Shown here: in pieces, positions 22,801 to 32,253 of the stretch
How positions within the stretch are numbered: position 1 is the stretch's first letter
Layout of the letters: every line of letters starts with the position of its first letter
Assembly: GCA_024345305.1 (NCBI GenBank)
Contig: BRON01000002.1
Span: forward strand, 1,860,001-1,924,000
Source: Mrakia gelida
Taxonomy: Eukaryota; Basidiomycota; Tremellomycetes; Cystofilobasidiales; Mrakiaceae
DNA: 64,000 nt
Direction: 5' to 3'
Translations under genes and position numbers: made by a program
Notes under the pieces: generated by a model
The model's database searches: none
Told to the model about the DNA's origin: nothing
What the model saw: only the letters and a program-made list of their open reading frames with translations

Positions 22801-24963
22801 GACGCATCGAGTAGCGAGTCCTCGAAGTCCAGCTCGGGTAGCGAGTCGCTTGGCGACCTTCTCGGCGTTTCCTCCATCCGAAGCGTAGAGGACGAGGAGG
22901 GGAGGTCCGTCGAAGGCGGAGAGGAGCTTGTCGTAGGCCTCCTTCGCCTTGTCCTTTCGAGCGACGAGGAGCTTCTCTCCGAGGGACTCGACGAGCTCGG
23001 GAGCGAGGACGGGAGCGGCGTTGGTGAGCTGGGAGAGGTGGGACTGTCGGTCGAGGAACTCCTGAAGCTCAGTCTTGATTCGTTCCGAGTCGAGGGAGAA
23101 GGGCTCCTTTCCGACGGCCTCGAGCGACGGATCCCATCGGTAGAGAGGCCAGTATCCAGTGTCGACGGCGAGCTTGGTCTCCTTGAGGACGTCGAGAGCG
23201 GTGGCGTTCTCCTCAGCGTAAGGGAGGTAGGCGAGGACGACCGAGGGTCCGTCGAACTTGTCCGCCTCGACGAGGGCCTCGAGGACGTGGGAGTAGGACG
23301 AGTAGACGGCGACGCTGGCGACGTAAACGTCTCCGTGGTTCATGGCGTAGAGACCGATGTCCTTCTTCCTCTTGTGCGCCTGGGCGGCGTCTCGCTCGGT
23401 GTAAGGGACGGAGTCGATGATGAGGAGGTTGACGTTCTCTCCCGACGCGATGGCGTGGTGGACTCCTGAGGCTCCGAGATCGTACGACCAGGCGTCCGAA
23501 CCGATGATCCATCGAGAGACCGATCCGACGTGGGCTCGAAGAGCGAGGATCCGCTGAGCGGCCTTGTTCGACGCGACGGCGTCCGACGACTCGAGGATGG
23601 TGATCGCCTTCTCTCCGAGATCCCTCGAGGTTCGAGCATCGTCCTTAGCGAGGAGCCACTTGGCGAAGGCTCCGTGGACGGCCTTGTCGACGTCGTACGA
23701 GCTGATGAGTCCCTTGACGGCTTCGACGAGTTCCTCCCTCTGAGCGAGATCGGCTCGAACCTTTCCGAAGGCGAACTCTGGAAGAGTAGCCGAGGGTCCT
23801 GAGGTAGAGACGAGATCGGGGGAGTTGGAGATCTCGAGTCTCGAGGTGAAGACCTGCGAGAGCATTTTGGTGTAGGCCGATTCGAGGGCAGGGACGTGAG
23901 GAGCGGTGGGGAGGGAAGGGGACGCGAGGGAGGGGATGGATCCGATCAGGATGGGGTGGTTCGATCCGATGGAGGTGATGAGGGTTTGGACGTCGGTGGA
24001 GAGGGTAGGCTTGGAGGTGATGGGTCCGAGAAGTCCTCCGAGGACCTTGGGTCGCGACTCCTCCGACTCGCTCTCCTGGAAAGCGGAAACGACGTCGAGG
24101 TAGACTCCTCCCCACTTGGTGGTCTTCATGAAGGACTGCTCAAGGACGACGACGTTCTTGACTCCCGAGGGGATGGACGAGATGATTTTGGCGGCGTTGA
24201 GAGGTCGAAGGATGAGGATTTCGAGGACTCCGAACGAAGAAGGGGAGGAGGAGGACGCGAGCTCGATGAGGGGAGAGGCTTCGGTTCCAAAGACGACGAA
24301 GACGGTTGAAGCGTGAGCTGGTCCGTGGTAGATGTAGGGTCGTTGAGGTCTCCTGAGGAGGGCGAGGGTTGAGAGGGAAGCGCTCTCGTAGGCCCTGTAG
24401 AGATCCGAGACGTTGGCGTGTCCGTTTCCGTTGAGTTGAGGGGAGGGAGCGTCCAAGAACTCGGTGAGCTTCGACTGGTCGACCTCGACGATTCCCGCCT
24501 TTCCACCCTCCTCCCCGGCGACAAACACATGGAGAACCGCCTTCTTAGCCTCCTTTGCGAGTTTTGAAGCGATAACGGCGTGGTCGTGGGCGTCTTGAGG
24601 TGAGCTCGAGAGCAAGATGACCCAGCCAGCAGATCGGAGGGCGACGACGTCTGAGAGGTCCGATGCGGGAGGAAGTCCAACGTGAACGACCGTCGAAGTT
24701 GAGGCGAGGGTGGAGAGGGAAGGGATGAGTCGAGTGAAGGGTGAGGAAGAAGTGGTGGAGTTTGAAGAGAGGATGATCGAGGTGAGGTTAGACGACGAAG
24801 AATGTCGAGCGGCGATCAGCCCTGGGTCGGCGTGAGGAGGGAGAACCTCAACGACCGTCGAAGAGGACGAAGACGAGGAGGGGAGAGTGTAGATCGAGGA
24901 GGGAGTCGTGATGAGAACATCAGAGGACAGGTAGGCGATTCGACCAACGGCAGAGGTAGACAT
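19810..24963 (-). CDS. MET5: Sulfite reductase [NADPH] beta (hemoprotein) subunit
   Basis: This enzyme reduces sulfite to sulfide for methionine and cysteine synthesis, with Met10 as the flavoprotein partner, in the cytosol. The start at 24963 gives [18 protein letters not shown]. The first exon covers a pyruvate:ferredoxin-oxidoreductase-like region ([19 protein letters not shown]) and a flavodoxin domain ([52 protein letters not shown]). The hemoprotein follows: [47 protein letters not shown]. The siroheme/[4Fe-4S] ligands are in [16 protein letters not shown] (C-x5-C) and MTGCPNGCARP (C-x3-C). Total is about 1,450 residues in about 10 exons, as expected for fungi, and all ligand cysteines are intact. 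The C-terminus ends TSMAPSS. The long antisense open frames inside the first exon are codon-bias shadows. Confidence 0.97.
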
Positions 24964-25352
24964 GTCTAAGAGGAGGAAAGGTAAGAACGAGCGAGTTAGA
25001 AAGAGCGGAAATGGGGAAGGAGGAGGATCGGGCGAGCTCCCGTTCTCTTCTTGCCAACCCTGAGAGCTCTGCCTCAACCTGAATCGAAGTGCAACGGCAT
25101 GCTAAACTCACCTGGCAGATGCAGATCGTATACCCGAAGAGAAGAGAGGGAGTGGGTGGGCGGAGGGGGAGGTGGAGGTTGAGGGATGAAAAGTGAGGAT
25201 GGCGAGTGGCTTCTGAGGGAGGGCAAGGCGCCATCAATCCGAATCCCTCAAAAAGTCGAAAAAGTCGAGCAGTGAGAGGTCGCTTACTACGAAGAGCAAG
25301 GCGTCTTGCTAGATATCATTCGGAGTGAAGAAGAAGAAGAAAGAATCACATC
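24964..25352 (-). promoter_or_regulatory. MET5 upstream region with a likely 5' UTR intron
   Basis: Directly upstream of the MET5 ATG the coding strand reads CTCCTCTTAG then ACATG, with CTAAC about 25 nt earlier, a good 3' splice site. A matching donor (CCAG/GTGAGT) lies at about 25111. This suggests a non-coding first exon ending in TGCATCTGCCAG and an intron of roughly 145 bp in the 5' UTR. An ATG at about 25232 precedes the donor. Most of this region (from about 25060) lies in the left arm of the inverted duplication. Only about 390 bp separates MET5 from the PEX8 stop. Confidence 0.5.
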
Positions 25353-25420
25353 TCAAAGCTTCGCCTCCCTCGCTCTGGCACTCCGAGCCCGTTCGTCCGT
25401 CTTCAACCTCTCCCTGATCT
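25060..25420 (-). repeat. Inverted segmental duplication, left arm
   Basis: Read on the minus strand, this arm runs from the last about 22 codons of PEX8 through its stop and the whole MET5 upstream region. It matches 28128-28483 on the plus strand with long identical blocks, such as AAGACGGACGAACGG, GGCGAAGCTTTGAGATGTG, AGCAAGACGCCTTGCTCTTC and CTGCTCGACTTTTTCGAC. Small indels and substitutions separate the blocks. I estimate identity near 85% by eye. It is not a transposon: no ORF, terminal repeat or target-site duplication is visible. Confidence 0.9.
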
Positions 25421-27728
25421 CTTCCCACCACCTCCCTACTCCCTCTCTCACCTCATCACTCAACTGTCCACCCCCTCCGACGCCATCCCAGATGATCCCA
25501 ACGACCTCTTCTCGTTCCTCCGATCTGGGTTCCGTGGATTTGAAGAGGACGTCCTCGAGTTGGACGAGGAACCGAGGCAGGAGCGCGACGGGGACCGAAG
25601 GGAGTAAAGAGGCGAAGAGGGAGAGCGTTGAGGGCGAAGTTGATGCAGATTGATGGAGTTTGTAGAGGATTGAGAGTGGAAGAGCTGGGGAGATGGTGAG
25701 GAGGAGTGGGAGGAGTAGGGAGAGGGCGTGTTGAAGTTGAGCGCCGGAGAGGGTCGATGATTCGACGGACTGAGAAAGAAGGCCAGAAAAAGTTCAGAAC
25801 TGATACCACGAGTTGTGTTATCGAAGACGGCACGTCTGACTCACTCGCAGAATCACATCCGAGTAGTTGACGGCGACGCGAGCGAGCAAGGACGATTCCG
25901 AGGGCGCGAACGAGATGGCGGGCTTCCATTTCGGAGGAGCGAGTAGAGCGAGCATGACTGAGTGAGCTGATTCGAAGACCTCCAAGTTTGACTTGTCCTC
26001 GAGGTAACTATAAAAGCGGAAGCGGGGTAGAGGGTCAGTACAACGAGGGAGGAGGGACACGAGCGAGGCAGCGACGCGTCGTGACAAACACTCACGGTTC
26101 GCAAACATCCACAACCAGCTCCTGGACCTCCTCGTCCCCCAACCTCGCCGTCGGAAACACTCCTAGTACCTGCTCAACCACCATCAGGTAGTAGTTGACT
26201 CTCTCAATCCCTCCCTCCGTCGTCGATTCCAGCTCGACTCTCAGACTCCTCAACGCCTCAACGATTCGGTCCATCTCCTCCTTTCCCTCGCCTAACCAAA
26301 GGTCCATGAGACCCCACCACATCCTTCCGTATCCATCCAGACCTTCCAATCCTCCTAGTCGAGAGGTGTGTGGCGAGAGGCGGAACCAGGTGAGGAGGAG
26401 GGAGCTGGAAGTGGAGGGAGACGCGAGGGAAGGATGGTCGAGGAGGACGGAGACGACGGTTGAGGAGAGAGGTACGAGGTAGGTTTGGATGTAGGTGTCT
26501 GAGAGAAGCACAAGTCGTCAGGATTGTTTCCGCAGTGAGATCCGAAAGCAACAGAGATGGAAACCTACCAGCGAGAGAGGGATCCAGAGTCGGCGACACG
26601 GTCCTCGAGAACGCGTCTACATCTTCGACAACCTTCTGGACGAGGTTCGAACTTGAGCTTCTTGAACCTGCGAGAGCCTCTAGAGACAAGGAAAGGACGG
26701 TGGTGATGGGAGAGAGCTCGTCCGAGTTGATGGAGGTCGAGGTGGTCGAAGGGAGGAGTCGGATGGAGAGCTCAGCGATGCTCTGCGAGAAGAACGGAGG
26801 TGTCAGCTCAGATCAGCTTGCGAAGGTCTCGGTTCGATGCTCAAAACTCACCTTGAGATCCAGAGCTCTCAGAGAAGGGGGAGGGATGAGAGGGAAGACG
26901 GACGAGGCGATGAAGAAAGCCGGAGCGAGGTCGGCTGGGAGGATCACGAGCCGAGAGGTCAGAGGTCAGCCCTCTGGCTGTAGCAGAGGCGAGGAAAGGT
27001 GATGAAAACTCACAGTCCACTGAAGTATCTACCTCCTTCGACTTTCCCTTCACGAGCTTCCTGAACTCGTCTTCCAGCAGAACGAGAAGCTCGACCTCGA
27101 CCTCCCTCGTCTTTGACCCGCCAGCTTGAGCTCGTCCTCTTCCTTCTCCTCCCTCCAGCCCTTGGAACAGACCCGCCAGCCCAGCCAGACGAGGAAGAAG
27201 CTTCTCCTCTCTCTTTTCTGAACTCTCTCCAGTCTTCTCTTCCGTCAATCCATCGAGAACGACTCCAACCCACTCTTCGAAGCTGAGCTCTCGGTCGTTC
27301 CTCCTCCAGATGAGCCCGAGCAGCTTCCCTCTCGCCCCTTCCGTCTTCTCCGTCGATGAAGCAGCCGCAGCTTTGAGGGCTACAGCACCTCGAACTGCGT
27401 CTTGATGTTCCTGAAGGTTGGCTTTGGAGGAAGGAGAGTTGGGTGGGAAGAGGTAAGGGGAGGAGATGAGCGAGAGGGTGAAGGAGCGAAGGGTCGTTCG
27501 AGGAAGGGTAGAGAGGAAGTGGGAGATGGCTGGGAAGAGCGTCGAAGAGGGCACAGGGGGTTTAGTGGGATCGAGAGGGGAGGATAGCAGAGCCAAGAAA
27601 GGTTCGTAGAGCGACATGTCGAGCAATGAGGGAGGAGGAAGGCCGAGTGATCGTTTGAAGGGAGGAAGCTCGAGCTCACCGTCCGTTCGACCTCCTTCCC
27701 TCGGCCCACCGCTTCGTTTTTGCGCCAT
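25353..27728 (-). CDS. PEX8: Peroxin Pex8-like protein with C-terminal PTS1
   Basis: Pex8 is a matrix-side peroxisomal membrane protein of fungi that joins the docking and RING complexes during import. The model gives about 670 residues in 6-7 exons, mostly Leu-rich helices of HEAT-like character (MSLYEPFLALLSSPLD, TLFPAISHFLSTLPRTTLRS, IERVNYYLMVVEQVLGVFP). Near the C-terminus, NLEVFESAHSVMLALLAPP matches the ESAHS block I associate with Pex8, and LLPRFLVQLEDVLF follows. The protein ends REAKL; AKL is an accepted type 1 peroxisomal targeting signal, which Pex8 proteins characteristically carry. In-frame ATGs also exist at 27791 and 27619. I use 27728 (MAQKRSGG), but the best-conserved sequence starts at 27619. 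The identity is inferred from the tail and architecture, not a full-length match. Confidence 0.62.
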
Positions 27729-28127
27729 GTTTTCTTCTGGTTCCCCAAGATATGTATCTGTTTCTTGAGTGACGTGATCACTTCGGGACATTCCGAGGAA
27801 AATCTGTCTGTAGAGGCGGACGACTGGAGATCGACTGATGTCCCCCTCGTCCTCGTCGTCTCTGCTTCTTCAATGCTTCCCCCGAAAGACAGGGCTTACT
27901 TCTCGCTTCACAGTGATGATACAGAACACAGGGTTTTTTGATATCAGACCAGTGAATTAGCCGACCATGCGCCTCCGCCGCAGTCGTTTCAACGCGTCTC
28001 GCTCGTGCGTCGCGTCGCGTTCGGACTCCGGACCACCTCCGTCGCTTCAGATTGATCACGTCTTCCAAAGGACTTCAACGAGGTTTAGCTCGAGCTCGAA
28101 AGGTCTCCCACAGAGAGTTGGTGAGCT
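27729..28127. other. PEX8 upstream region
   Basis: About 400 bp between the PEX8 start and the right arm of the duplication. It contains T-rich and pyrimidine-rich patches and a short AT-richer segment (GGGTTTTTTGATATCAGACC, about 27932). It must hold the PEX8 promoter. No coding region is supported. Confidence 0.5.
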
Positions 28128-28483
28128 GAGGCTGAAGACGGACGAACGGACTCGGAGTACCAGAGCGAGGAAGGCGAAGCTTTGAGATGTGATTCTTCTT
28201 CATCTTTCTTCACTCCGAATGATAGGTAGCAAGACGCCTTGCTCTTCGTAGTAAACGAGCTCTCGCTGCTCGACTTTTTCGACTTTTTGGCCCAGGCACG
28301 CCATCCATTCGGAGTGAACCTCCCTTCCTCCAAGAAGCCACTCGCCTTTCTCACTTTTCATCCCTCAACCTCCACCCCCCTCCGCTCACCCACTCCCTCT
28401 CTTCTCTTCGGGTATACATTCTGTATCAATCAGGTCAGTGCATCATGCCGTTGTGCTTCGACTAGGGCTGAGGCAGGGCTCTT
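28128..28483 (+). repeat. Inverted segmental duplication, right arm (relic PEX8 tail and MET5 upstream copy)
   Basis: This arm repeats the left arm in opposite orientation. On the plus strand it opens with a readable copy of the PEX8 tail (ELRLKTDERTRSTRARKAKL then TGA at about 28184), differing from the real tail by a few residues but keeping frame, stop and AKL. The copy of the MET5 upstream region follows, including the CTCTTCGGGTATAC block, with the splice donor changed from GTGAGT to GTCAGT. Similarity fades after about 28485. No gene is attached to the copied promoter on its right side; the next gene is on the opposite strand. Confidence 0.88.
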
Positions 28484-28972
28484 AAGAGCTAAGAATTCGA
28501 TCGAAATCGAAAGACGAGCGCGTCTTGTTTTGATTTGCTTTGGGCTTACTGTAGAAGGAAAGGGAGCAGAGATCTTTTCGAGATCTTCAAGGTGTAGTAG
28601 ATGATACACTGCGTATTACGAGGATGTGATCAGTTTAGTAGTTCGCAGTAGCGCTGTGAGGGAAACGAGAGCAAAACGCGAGCAGCTTGTCCGCGCGTCG
28701 CGACTGTCTTCGAACAACCTTCGGCCTATTCCGAACTATCACACCTTCTCGAGACCTGCAACTGTATCGGAAGAAGTGAAGAGGGAGAATGACTCAATGA
28801 ATTTTCCTCGTTGGACTCTCGGTCGTGGGAACGACGGCTTCCCCGGCGCGACGTCCTCGAGAAGGCATAAGAGCAACGAATGGCGATCTTATAAGGTAGT
28901 ATCTATGAACGTGCAACCAAACCCCAGAACTCCCTCTCGAAAAGAAAACGGATCGAAGCGAAGGGGCGGATC
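28484..28972. other. Intergenic, right of the duplication
   Basis: About 490 bp, less GC-rich than the surroundings (AATTCGATCGAAATCGAAAG, TTTAGTAGTTCGC). It ends at the stop of the transporter gene. An open frame over 28626-28976 begins with GTG and shows no domain or splice structure, so it is not called. Confidence 0.5.
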
Positions 28973-31752
28973 CTAGCGATTTCGATCTTCAACTCCTCCT
29001 CGTTCATACCTTTCCCTCGCACTCTCGCCACCCGACGTGTCCGCCGCTGCCACTCCAGGCTCGTCGTCTGCGAAGACAGTGATGGGGACGTAGGGGACCG
29101 CTTCGTGTTTCGTGGGAGTCGGCTGAGGCGAAACGGATCAGAGGAGGGACAGGTCAGCTCGGGGCTCGTTTGTTCGCGTTCGCGAAGAGAAGTCGCGAAG
29201 GAAAGAGAGAGGGTTGGCTCACCGAGAGGAAGCTCCAGAACCCTCCAGAGGTCGGCGTAGAGGACGCTCCTTCGCGTGAGGACCGTTCTCCCATCGAGGT
29301 GAGAGGATGGGACTCGTCATCCTCGGTGGAACGAGAGAGAGCTCGACCGTGAGCGTCGAGAGGTTCGGACATCGACTTTTGGTACTTGTGATGGGTGAAG
29401 AAGCCGATACCTGAACAGAAGAAACGTCCGAATCAGCTTTGAGTCTTCGGACTGTGTATGGGACCAAGGTACGAACCGATCATGGTGACGAAGAGACCTG
29501 TGGAGAAAGGGGAGAAGTCAGATCGAGCGGCGCGTCGAAGAGAGAGCTTGAGGGGAAAAGGCACTCACCAGCGAAGTTGACAGGCGTGAGCTCGTCTCCG
29601 AAGGCCCAGGACGCAATGCTGATGGTGGTGACCTCCTTGAAGACTCCAGCGACACTGAGGGGAACGATACCAGCTCGTTGAATGATGCTGAGAGACGCGA
29701 CGATGAAAACGTGATCAGTCTGAGTGTCCTCCTGTTCGAGCGAAGGTCAAGACGGCGACGACTCACTAGTACTCGCAAGCAACCATCGAAAAAGCCAGCA
29801 CTCCAGGGAAGATGATCAACGCGATCGTTTCCAGCGCCCTCCCATCCGCAAAGAACTCCGAACCGAAGACGTTTCCCCATCCGTCCGTCGCCATGCTCAC
29901 GATCGCCAGGGTCAAGCCCATCAGAGGGGTGATCCAGAAGATGGTGGCGAAAGGATTGGTCATCCCGAGCTCCTCCTTGATCATGAGCGAGTGGGTGAGA
30001 GCCCAACGAAGACCTCCGAGAGCCGACGCGGAGAAGACCATGATGGTTCCTGGGATCGAGACGGCAGTGGTGTTGTAGGCCATGAGGAAGACTCCGGCGG
30101 TGATGAGACCGATGACTCCGACGAGACGAAGGGAGTAGGCTTCCAGACGGAAGGCGAATGCGAAGATGAGGACGAAGATGAGGGTCTGCGAGGACGAGAG
30201 GAAGGAGAGGGAATCAGGACGCGTCTTCGCGATTGATACTTCGATAAAGAGTCCAGATGCTCACGGATGATTTGCACATCGCTAGAGAAATCAAAGACGA
30301 GAGTCAGTTTCCGCTCCGATGAATGGTGCAGCAAGGTCGAACTCACTGTAGAGGGAAAGAGTGATCGTCTTGAGGGAAAGGTTCGAAAGTCCGATGTCGA
30401 GCGCCGTGCTGACTCCCGTTGGCGTGACACGAAGACTGGTAGACCAAAGGGGAACGACTCAGATCAACGAGATTTCGAGGAAGGAAGGACGAAAGGCGGC
30501 TTACCCGTAATCCCTGAGGTTGGGGTTGCATGGCGGCTTGAATCGATCAGGCATCGAGTATCGAACGATGGACGCGAGGAAGAATTGGACGATCCTGGAT
30601 TCCCATCAGGCAAGCGACATGTTGGTTCAGTATGACGTTAGAGAGTTCGGTCAGAACATCCCGAAGAGATCCTCACATCTGGCAGAAGGTCACTGAAAGA
30701 GGGGAAGAGAACGAAAGTCAGTTCGAGCTCGAGCTCAGCTCGCTCCTTTTTCCTTCCTCCGTGCTCCGAGCCTCAAGAGTCAGAACGGAACTCACTGAAC
30801 ATGGGGAAAGGGAATCCAAAGTACTTGGGACCAAAGACCCATTTGTTGTAGAGCTGGATATGGCAGAGGGAGAAAAAGGGAAAACAGCGAACATTCGAGG
30901 TGAGCTCGAGCTCATCGCCGCCTCCTTCCTTCGAGCTTCTGCCTTCCTCCGTCGCTCCCTTCCGACTTCGCGATCTTCAACCCGCCCCTCCTTGAACCCA
31001 TACGAGCAGCAATGTCGACTCACCGATATACACGTCGAAAACGCGTACCTGTGGAAGGAGAAACGAAGGAGAAATAAGCTTCGAGCTCAACGCTTCGTCC
31101 TTCTGAAAGAGGACAAGCTCGACGTCTCTCAGGCAAGGAGGACGACTCACCAGAGAATGACAAAGATCCCCGTCACGAGTACGTGTCTCCAGTAGAGAGC
31201 CTTCTTGAGCTTCTTGTCCCAGACCTCGGCACTCCCTCCAGCAGCAGCATCCTCAGCGTCTTGATCCTCTAGGTCCTTGATCTCCCGGTCGAGCTCGAGA
31301 TGCTCCCTGCTGCTGCTCGCTCCTCCCCTCCCACCACTCCCACTCGCACTGAGCCTCTCCTTGCTCACAGTAGCATCGTTCCCGTTCCCCCAGTCATCCC
31401 ATGCATCATCGTCCGAGTCCTGAGAGAACCGACGACGAGCGACGTTCCCCTCCGCTGCGAGCTCGCCTGAAACTCTTGGACCTCCTCCTCCTCGTTCAGG
31501 CTCTTTGCCGTGCCCGTTCGAAAGAGTAGTCCGAGCCAGGATAGCAGGCTCGTAGGCATTGGTAGTAGACGGTGACACTGGTCCTATGTGGTTGGGAGGG
31601 AGGGCCGTATTGGAGGAGGAGGAGGAAGAGGAAGGGTCGTCGAAGGGATTAGAGGAGGAGGCGGAGGGGGACGACTCGGGGAAGGAGAGCGTGCTGGCGT
31701 CTTCTAATGGAATCAAAGTCGACGTCGCTATTGGGGGTGAAGGGACCGACAT
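28973..31752 (-). CDS. Triose-phosphate/nucleotide-sugar transporter family protein (SLC35C2-like)
   Basis: A membrane carrier of the drug/metabolite superfamily, expected in Golgi or ER. The start at 31752 opens MSVPSPPIATSTLIPLEDAS. An N-terminal cytosolic region of about 180 residues is Ser-rich and acidic (QDSDDDAWDDWGNG). About ten hydrophobic segments follow, from WRHVLVTGIFVILWY and ISLYNKWVFGPKYFGFPFP onward. Family blocks include SNLSLKTITLSLY, SALGGLRWALTHSLM, EELGMTNPFATIFWITPLMG and GVFKEVTTISIASWAFGDELTP. A tail of about 100 polar residues ends at TAG 28973-28975. The NKW...P and LRW...NPF blocks place it in the TPT branch, near SLC35C2 and fungal relatives. The substrate cannot be read from sequence; GDP-fucose is one candidate because a GDP-fucose synthase lies 16 kb away, but that is weak support. 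Confidence 0.85.
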
Positions 31753-32253
31753 CCGAGGACCTCAGGGGAGGGCGATATCTAGTAGGTGAGAACGAGAAGG
31801 AGGGAGGGGGAGGAGATTGGCGTCTGCGTTGGCGTCAACACTTTCCGTTGCGAGCTTCGAGAGTCCCGTCTCGCCCTCGGCTGCGTTTTGCTTCGATTTA
31901 AGCTTTCAAGTCAACTCAAATTCTCTCTCCCCTCAACCCTCGGAACTGTGAGCATTCTCTCCAGATCTTCATCGAAAAAAGCAGCCGACTCTCCGTCAAG
32001 GGCTGGTCAGACTCGTCAGCTTCGCCGTTCCTCCCTTTCACTTCCCTCGTCGTCTGCCTGGCCCCTCAGCTCCAATCAAGACGCTCGCTTGGACTTTCTC
32101 TCCAAAATATTCGTCGATCGAGACTAGGGAAGTTCGATGAGTGTACAAGATGGTAAGCAAACAAACCGCCGACCAAAACCCAAGAACGAGAAGCAGAAGA
32201 GTGAACGCGACGCGCGAAACCAAATCGAAATGAAAACCTCTTTCCCTCCCCAG
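31753..32253. other. Upstream region of the transporter gene
   Basis: A 501-bp region between the transporter start and the stop of the next minus-strand gene. It contains mixed purine/pyrimidine sequence with no supported gene. It should carry the transporter promoter and the 3' UTR of the membrane protein gene. Confidence 0.5.

Noticed and set aside
22372..23469. 365-residue plus-strand open frame inside MET5
   Set aside because: It is exactly antisense to the flavodoxin-region exon of MET5, which has clear motifs; the open frame results from codon bias.
25060..28483. Transposon explanation for the inverted repeats around PEX8
   Set aside because: The arms are single-copy gene-end and promoter sequence, the interior is a host-type gene, and no transposase, terminal motif or target-site duplication is visible.
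28626..28976. Open frame of 116 residues right of the duplication
   Set aside because: Starts with GTG, has no recognisable motif and runs into the transporter stop on the opposite strand.
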